Shown piece by piece: positions 59,162 to 64,000 of a stretch of DNA of 64,000 nucleotides. The stretch is from contig JAFFSR010000292.1 of assembly GCA_017163975.1 (NCBI GenBank), positions 2,425,501 to 2,489,500 of the forward strand. The letters run 5' to 3'. A model generated the notes under the pieces. It saw only the letters and a program-made list of their open reading frames with translations, ran no database searches and was not told the DNA's origin. The stretch's first letter is position 1, and each line of letters starts with the position of its first letter. This DNA is from Anastatus disparis (lineage: Eukaryota > Arthropoda > Insecta > Hymenoptera > Eupelmidae). A program made the translations under genes and the position numbers.

Positions 59162-60180
59162 ATGAAAGGTGTCTGGACTTTGATAATCTTAATAGCCACG
59201 ACAGCATCTGGGCTTAATAAGAACTACGTTCTACTAACCTTTAGGAGTAATCCGGGGATATATTACGAAAGATTGCAGGTTATATGGTACTCTGAAACTG
59301 GCTGAAAAGTAACAGTGTTTATCGTCTTCTGCACTACAACGCTACCTTAATAAGAAAAGCCTTTAAAGGTCTAAGAAACAAATGTGCTCATATTCAGGAT
59401 TATTCCAAACTATGGGATACCTTAGTAAAAAGAATATGCTTCCTAGAAAAGAAATAAGCTTGTTAAACAGTTATGTAACGATTTATTCGACTCAATAAGT
59501 GAAGTAAAATCATCAGAACTAACAGTATCGGGCGTGCTGGATACATAAACATTATTAGTACTAACATTAATAAACTTTTATAAGTTTTACAAATAAAGAT
59601 AAAGCAATTAACTACTGGAGTTAACGCACAATTATGAAATAAGCAATCTGTTGTCAAGTGGTTTACCACTTTTTATATCTTTTAGCCAGGGTTCGAAACT
59701 CTCTTGTTATCTACATTATAAATTAGTACAAGCCCGAGATAAGGGCCTGCCACCTGAGTTATATGAAAGAACTTTTTCGCTTTTCCGTTCATGTCTTAAT
59801 CACTTGGCCCTCCGGACTACTGGGAAATCAAAAAAGCACTGTCTAACCTAGGAGTACCTTGCCGCGAATACAGAAAATTCTTGAAGACTATCTTTATAGC
59901 TATAGATCAGCTGCGAAATTATCATGTATTCTACAGCACAAACGATATGGAAAAATGCATCCCAACAAATAGTACAATTTATTGTCCAGCGCCTACCCTT
60001 ACAAAAACATATTTGAATATATATGTATATCTTTGCATATCTCACTTATTCAATCCTACCAAAGAGTCCACGCATTTGCTATTTTGTTCCTTTTTATGAG
60101 CCGCGCTTAAATATCTTTTCGACGCTAGAGGTAGCTATAACCTACGCGTTGCAGAAAAAACAATATTAAAAATATCTTTG
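59162..60180 (+). pseudogene. Third envelope-like gene, heavily broken
   Basis: TTTTGTTTCAG (AG at 59,160-59,161) directly precedes the ATG at 59,162. The start is a signal peptide (VWTLIILIATTASG) and then NPGIYYERLQVIWY, which lines up with LPGIHFEYASEV of the env at 28.5 kb. A TGA at 59,303 interrupts it at a position where Trp would fit. Later pieces include LGVPCREYRKFLKTIF and YSTNDMEKCIPTNSTIYCPA at 59,848-60,000, typical of the Cys-bearing C-terminal half of F-like envelopes. Frameshifts separate the pieces. It belongs to a relative of the 23-36 kb element. Confidence 0.6.
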
Positions 60181-60589
60181 CATTTAATATAATAATTAAC
60201 CTTTAGAGGCTCGGGATTTGACATATCTGAGATTAATTGACCAGATAAAAAAAGTTTCTTATATTATCGATTGGTCGTGTACAAAGTATTCATCATGGTT
60301 TGCGCCACTATAGAGGCTTTTCGGTTCTGTATAGATAGGTTAAATAAGGAAGAAGTAACGTTGGAACATTATGTTTCCATGGTTTTACGCTGTATGCCAT
60401 TTTAAGTGTAATGCCAATACTCAACAAATCCATATTTAGGTATATTTTATTTTTCTATTTTCTTTTTTTTCTCAGGATGATAATTTTATTTGTAAGGACG
60501 CTATAAGTTTGAACGTGCATAGGAAATTTCCAATAGATAGTAAACAAATGCACATTCGTTTTATTTTTTTATTATATACGACACTTAAA
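60181..60589. other. Element remnant, weakly coding-like
   Basis: A short open stretch about 60,200-60,310 reads DLTYLRLIDQIKKVSYIID and an overlapping 36-codon ORF starts at ATG 60,295. Neither is recognised. A T-rich tract ending TTTCTCAG lies at 60,455-60,476. Confidence 0.35.
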
Positions 60590-61215
60590 AATTATTCAAT
60601 AAAAGAATATTTTTCTCTTCCTCCCTTTTTTCTCTTAAGGATTAACACTTACGTACCTTTTTATCAGTTAATTTTTATCTATATCGTTATATTCTTAAGA
60701 ATCTATAATTACATTTTTTTCATGAGAAGTACAAAAAAGGTAACGTTTTCAAATTTGTATGTTTATTTTTAAAATTATCGCCGTCTCAAGACAAACTAAC
60801 AACTAAAAATTTGTAGAGATAACAAGGTACACGTGTATTGTAATGTCAGCGTTTAATAATTTGAGTATATTTTTTTTATTTTAATTTTTTCTTTGCTCTA
60901 AGAAAATATTTTATAATTATAGGTGTTAAATCGATGCGTAATCGTCTTATTATCAAATATTTCTTTTTTCTCTTATAGACTAACACTTACGCATCTGTTT
61001 TTACCTTTACCTAGTGGTTATTTTCTCTTGGGGATCTATGACTACTTTGTTACATGAGAAACATAAATAAATTTGTATGTTTATTTTTGAGAAAGATACC
61101 TTAAGAGAAGATGACAAACAAAAATTTGTAATAGATAATTGAAGCATGAGTAAAAGATAAGGTAAAGGAAAGAAGCATGAAAAACATGATAATTAGTGTT
61201 TCTTTTCTTAAAAAT
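60590..61215 (+). repeat. Partial LTR matching 33,138-33,545, with an internal duplication
   Basis: Bases 60,835-61,215 follow the 3' LTR closely (TTGTAATGTCAGCRWTTAATAAT, then TCTCTTATAGAxTAACRCTTACG, then GCATGAAAAACATGATAA). Bases 60,590-60,830 repeat the middle of the same block (TTCTCTTAAGGATTAACACT, TCTTAAGAATCTATAA, ACAACTAAAAATTTGT) in a diverged copy. This is LTR of the same family, here truncated and rearranged. Confidence 0.7.
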
Positions 61216-62234
61216 TATTTCAAATTAAAATTTATAAATTCCAAAGAAAATACAAAGAAAAAGCAAGCAAAAAAAAAAACATACAAAACCTCCGAAATAA
61301 TAAAAAAAAACAGACACTAAAATAGAAACAAAAAAATCAACTCAACCCCATCATTTAATTAAAAATAAAACAAAAACCCCCTCAACTAAGAGTAAAAACA
61401 AAACAACCACCCCCCCACCCCCCCACCAAAAACCACTAAATTTAAATACTTTTACTAATTACAATTAACCTAAATATAATTATCATCAACATTAATAATT
61501 ATTAGAAGATCAAAAAATCTATCAAATTTTATTTAAAATAATACAAACAAAAAAACCAAATATAAAATAAACATATTAACCATTTATAAACCTTTTTTAA
61601 AACTCCTTACTTATTATTGTTATCAAAGCTAACACTTATTGTCTTTAATAAAAACTCTACTATTATTACAAAACTTTTTTCCTTATTTCTCCTTAATCCA
61701 CCTATTAATTTATAATTAGATTAACACCATTACAAACCATCATACTAGTTTCTATTATTTAGACTTTTACTAAATCCTATACCAATAATTAATGAATATT
61801 CACACGCCCAATCTATACTTATAGTTATCTTCACCCTTATTTTATTTTTATTATTTAAATTTCACATCTTCTTATTAGTTATAACATTTTAGAAATTTAT
61901 TTTTTATATCTTTATATTTATCTATTTTTAGTTTTATATTCTTCGAATAATGAGTATTAATTTTTCCTTCTCTTATTTAATAAAAAGATAAATTTTTATC
62001 TTACATCTTTTTAGTTTTAAATTAAAATTTATTTTCGATTAATATTTTATAGTTCTTTTTAATTTTATCTTAAAATAATTTAAAAATTTTTTTATAATCT
62101 TTTAATTAAGATAAATTTTTTTAATAAAATTTTTTATTATTATTTTTATAATTTTTTTTTTTTTTAGTTTTTTTTATTTTAATACTTATTATGAACTGGG
62201 GTACTTAGAATAAAAGCAACAATAAAAAATATCG
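61216..62234. other. G-depleted low-complexity stretch
   Basis: From about 61,260 G is almost absent from the plus strand: 61,441-61,500 has none and most 60-base lines have one to three. The first half is A/C-rich with CCCCCCCACCCCCCC-like runs near 61,410, the second half T-rich. No coding frame. It occupies the place where the LTR copy should continue (the 33.5-34.1 kb part). It may be a mutated LTR segment or a poorly resolved assembly. Confidence 0.6.
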
Positions 62235-62345
62235 TAATATTTTAAGCAATTTTACGTTATTTTGTAGAGAGGCCATGGAGGGGCTATAGAGGGGAGTGGG
62301 GGGGGGGTCCGAGGGTTAATTTTTAATATAACTACATAATATAGG
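62235..62345. repeat. CCCCCTCA-type repeat, partial copy 3
   Basis: GAGGCCATGGAGGGGCTATAGAGGGGAGTGGGGGGGGGTCCGAGGG-like sequence, broken here into similar blocks to 57,400-57,540, then AGGTAGATATATA. Similarity is weaker than between copies 1 and 2. Confidence 0.45.
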
Positions 62346-62945
62346 TAGATATATATATATATATATATACTAGGGGGGTACCCCCCTGCTCGCCCTGCTC
62401 GTCAGCCCCCCAATTTGTATGTATAAGGCAGGACAAGAGGCATACAAAAAAAATGCCTCATCTCTGAGGCGTACCCTGAGGCGTTGTAAGAGGAGGAGAT
62501 AAGGAAACATTGAGGCGTCTCTAAGGCGATGTATAAGGCGGGACAAGAGGCATACAAAAAAATGCCTCATCTCTGAGGCGTACCCTGAGGCGTTGTAAGA
62601 GGAGGGGATGAGGATGCACTGAGGCGTCGGTAACTATTTTTACGTTATTTTTGAAAATTTTAAAAAATATCACTCTCACAAACTTGAGGCGTTTCGAGGA
62701 ATTCCTAAGGCTTACCTGAGGCGTCTCTGAGGAGTCTTTGAGGAGACCTATGAGGGACAACGTGAGGCGACAAACGTCTGAGGCGATGTCGAGAGGAGGC
62801 GGGTCGAGGAGGGGGGAGGCATCTCACAGAGGCTGAAAAAAAACCTATATTTAGGTTAAAAAAATTTAAAAATGTGAGGCTTGGGGAGGAGGGGGGAGGA
62901 CGCAAGAATGCTATTTTTTGAGGCTTACGTCTATATAATATAGGA

Positions 62946-62998
<53 letters not shown>

Positions 62999-63000
62999 CA
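62346..63000. repeat. GAGGCG-rich tandem repeat flanked by (TA)n
   Basis: (TA)n tracts at about 62,349-62,370 and 62,950-62,995 bound it. AGGGGGGTACCCCCCT (62,372-62,387) is a perfect 16-bp palindrome. Two 110-bp tandem units start at 62,420 and 62,530, each with GAGGCAT, A-rich loop, ATGCCTC (a 7-bp stem). TGAGGCGT-like octamers are scattered through the rest to 62,930. Open frames on the minus strand are by-products of the GC-rich repeat. Confidence 0.8.
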
Positions 63001-63084
63001 AAACACGTAAAAATAGATGTTTTAATGTTTTAAGTTGTTACGAAAACCTTTTTTTATTTTTTGAGATACACACGGGACAAAAAA

Positions 63085-63330
63085 AAAATTTTAGTTATAA
63101 GCGTAGTGTCCGTTTTTACCTTTTAGATACCTGCACGCATCTTTATATAATGTACAAGCTGAAATACTTAATACTTTAATTTTTTAAATATATAAGTTAT
63201 TTTAATATCATAAAAATTGAATATTTTAGTTTTTTGATATTTTGTTTGTAATTAATTTTATATTTTAATTTTTATGTTTAATTAACATTTTAATAATTTG
63301 ATTTTCATTTTAAACTTAATTTAATTTCTT
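63085..63330 (+). repeat. Partial LTR matching 34,115-34,390
   Basis: AAGCGTAGTGTCCGTTTTTxAC and CTGCACGCATxTTT, then AATxTTTAAATTTTAA-type sequence as in the 3' LTR. It continues the copy begun at 60.8 kb, interrupted by the G-poor stretch and the GAGGCG repeat. Confidence 0.65.
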
Positions 63331-63477
63331 TTATTTGTTTTTTTGACTTCGCTCAAAAATAAGGGAAAATTCATTATGTTATAATTTTTATACCACTCTA
63401 ACCTCAAAATCATAACTTTAATATGATTATTCGGCTATCGTGGTATAAAATACATTATGGAATGGGTGTGTAAAGGC

Positions 63478-63557
63478 TTTTTTACGAAACTCGTTACAAC
63501 CCTCGCCTTCGGCTCGGGCTGTAAACTTCTCGTTTCGTAAATAAAGCCTTTACCCAC
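63478..63557. promoter_or_regulatory. Hairpin-rich upstream region of the recombinase-like gene
   Basis: AAAGGCTTTTTTACGAAAC and TTCGTAAATAAAGCCTTT are reverse complements around CCTCGCCTTCGGCTCGGG, itself a small stem-loop. A second pair, CGACTTCTCGCGC and GTGTGAGAAGTCG, lies at 63,600-63,645. Such structure upstream of the gene could be element-terminal or regulatory. Confidence 0.5.
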
Positions 63558-63764
63558 CCATTAAATAATGTACTATTTTTAAACTCTGTGTGAAAAGTTC
63601 GACTTCTCGCGCAGTAAGAAATTGCACAACGTGTGAGAAGTCGTTTTAACCAATATTTTTATTATTATTGCGCAACTTCACACAGCTAGTAGAAAGACAC
63701 GTTGAGTTTATTATTATTTGTACTTAACCATAAAATTTATGTTTAATAAAAAAAACAAATTTAT

Positions 63765-64000
63765 ATGTTGAAGAAGTTTTCTTAGCATATTTTAAAGAAT
63801 TGTCTGAAACACTGGCACCATCATCCTTATGGGTTAAGTACTCTAAGCTGAAGGCCACATTTAAAAATTTTAATGATTTAGACATAAATAAATTTCATAA
63901 ATTGTCGGCTTTTTTGCAAAAAATTAATTCTAAATATAAGAAAAAAAATCAAAGATTTTCACTGCTGACGAAATCAGCACATTTTGCAACGATGCTCCTG
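63765..64000 (+). pseudogene. N-terminal part of a tyrosine-recombinase-like (Crypton-type) gene, cut by the window edge
   Basis: From about 63,770 the frame reads FLAYFKELSETLAPSSLW, then KYSKLKATFKN and INKFHKLSAFLQK, an all-helical SAM-like N-terminal domain of the tyrosine recombinase/phage-integrase fold found in insect Crypton-like genes. After an A homopolymer (about 63,940-63,948) the sensible reading moves one phase, giving SKIFTADEISTFCNDAP, so there is a one-base frameshift or sequence error. The catalytic domain would lie beyond the window. Confidence 0.6.

Noticed and set aside
62370..63001. Minus-strand frames with repeated LLLQRLRVRLRDEAFF
   Set aside because: Produced by the 110-bp GAGGCG tandem repeat; no independent sign of coding.

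Overview
The window looks like AT-rich nuclear DNA from an insect. Hymenoptera, perhaps an ant, is my guess from the mobile-element mix, but nothing here proves it. There are no operons or bacterial-type genes. I recognise no intact conserved host gene. Almost everything that can be identified is transposable-element DNA, most of it broken.

Region by region. Bases 1-17,270 are AT-rich and gene-poor, with two copies of one tRNA-derived SINE in opposite orientations (8,357-8,554 + and 14,870-15,074 -), each with visible target-site duplications, and an unrelated tRNA-like sequence at 15,221-15,299. At 17,651-18,090 lies a SINE whose head reads like a tRNA A box fused to a 5S rRNA internal promoter. 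At 18,744-19,823 are a broken basic-protein ORF and a long diverged inverted repeat. At 21,033-22,658 is an unrecognised gene with a clear GT-AG intron that keeps the frame.

Bases 23,033-36,251 hold a large Gypsy-superfamily (Metaviridae, errantivirus-like) endogenous-retrovirus-like element on the + strand: LTR, tRNA-Leu-type primer site, remnant gag, protease, reverse transcriptase, RNase H, a long linker with an AT-hook-like motif, integrase, a C-terminal fragment of one envelope-like protein, a second nearly full-length envelope-like reading frame, then at least three Cys-rich or acidic accessory reading frames before a polypurine tract and an unusually long 3' LTR (about 3.2 kb). Several of these frames start just after a polypyrimidine tract and AG splice acceptor. 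The Cys-rich accessory frame recurs in a diverged copy at 58.2 kb with many synonymous changes, so it was probably a selected protein. This env-plus-accessory-gene layout is the most interesting system in the window.

Bases 36,253-50,000 are a mosaic of minisatellite (unit about 36-45 bp, with a TTGTCGCTAAA-like core) present in + orientation on the left and - orientation on the right, flanking a CR1/Jockey-type LINE (40.4-43.7 kb), an OB-fold-like multi-exon remnant, a Helitron helicase tail with a downstream acidic ORF, and a perfect-looking 1,025-bp solo LTR with CTTG duplications. Bases 50,003-54,150 carry a broken Helitron (Rep/helicase). Bases 54,789-57,230 are a minus-strand LINE. Bases 57,340-63,330 contain deleted relatives of the env-bearing element (LTR, env and accessory fragments), a (CA)n tract, a G-poor stretch and a GAGGCG-rich 110-bp tandem repeat. 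The right edge holds the start of a tyrosine-recombinase-like gene.

Limits: identifications come from reading motifs by eye. Superfamily names and boundaries without duplications are approximate.
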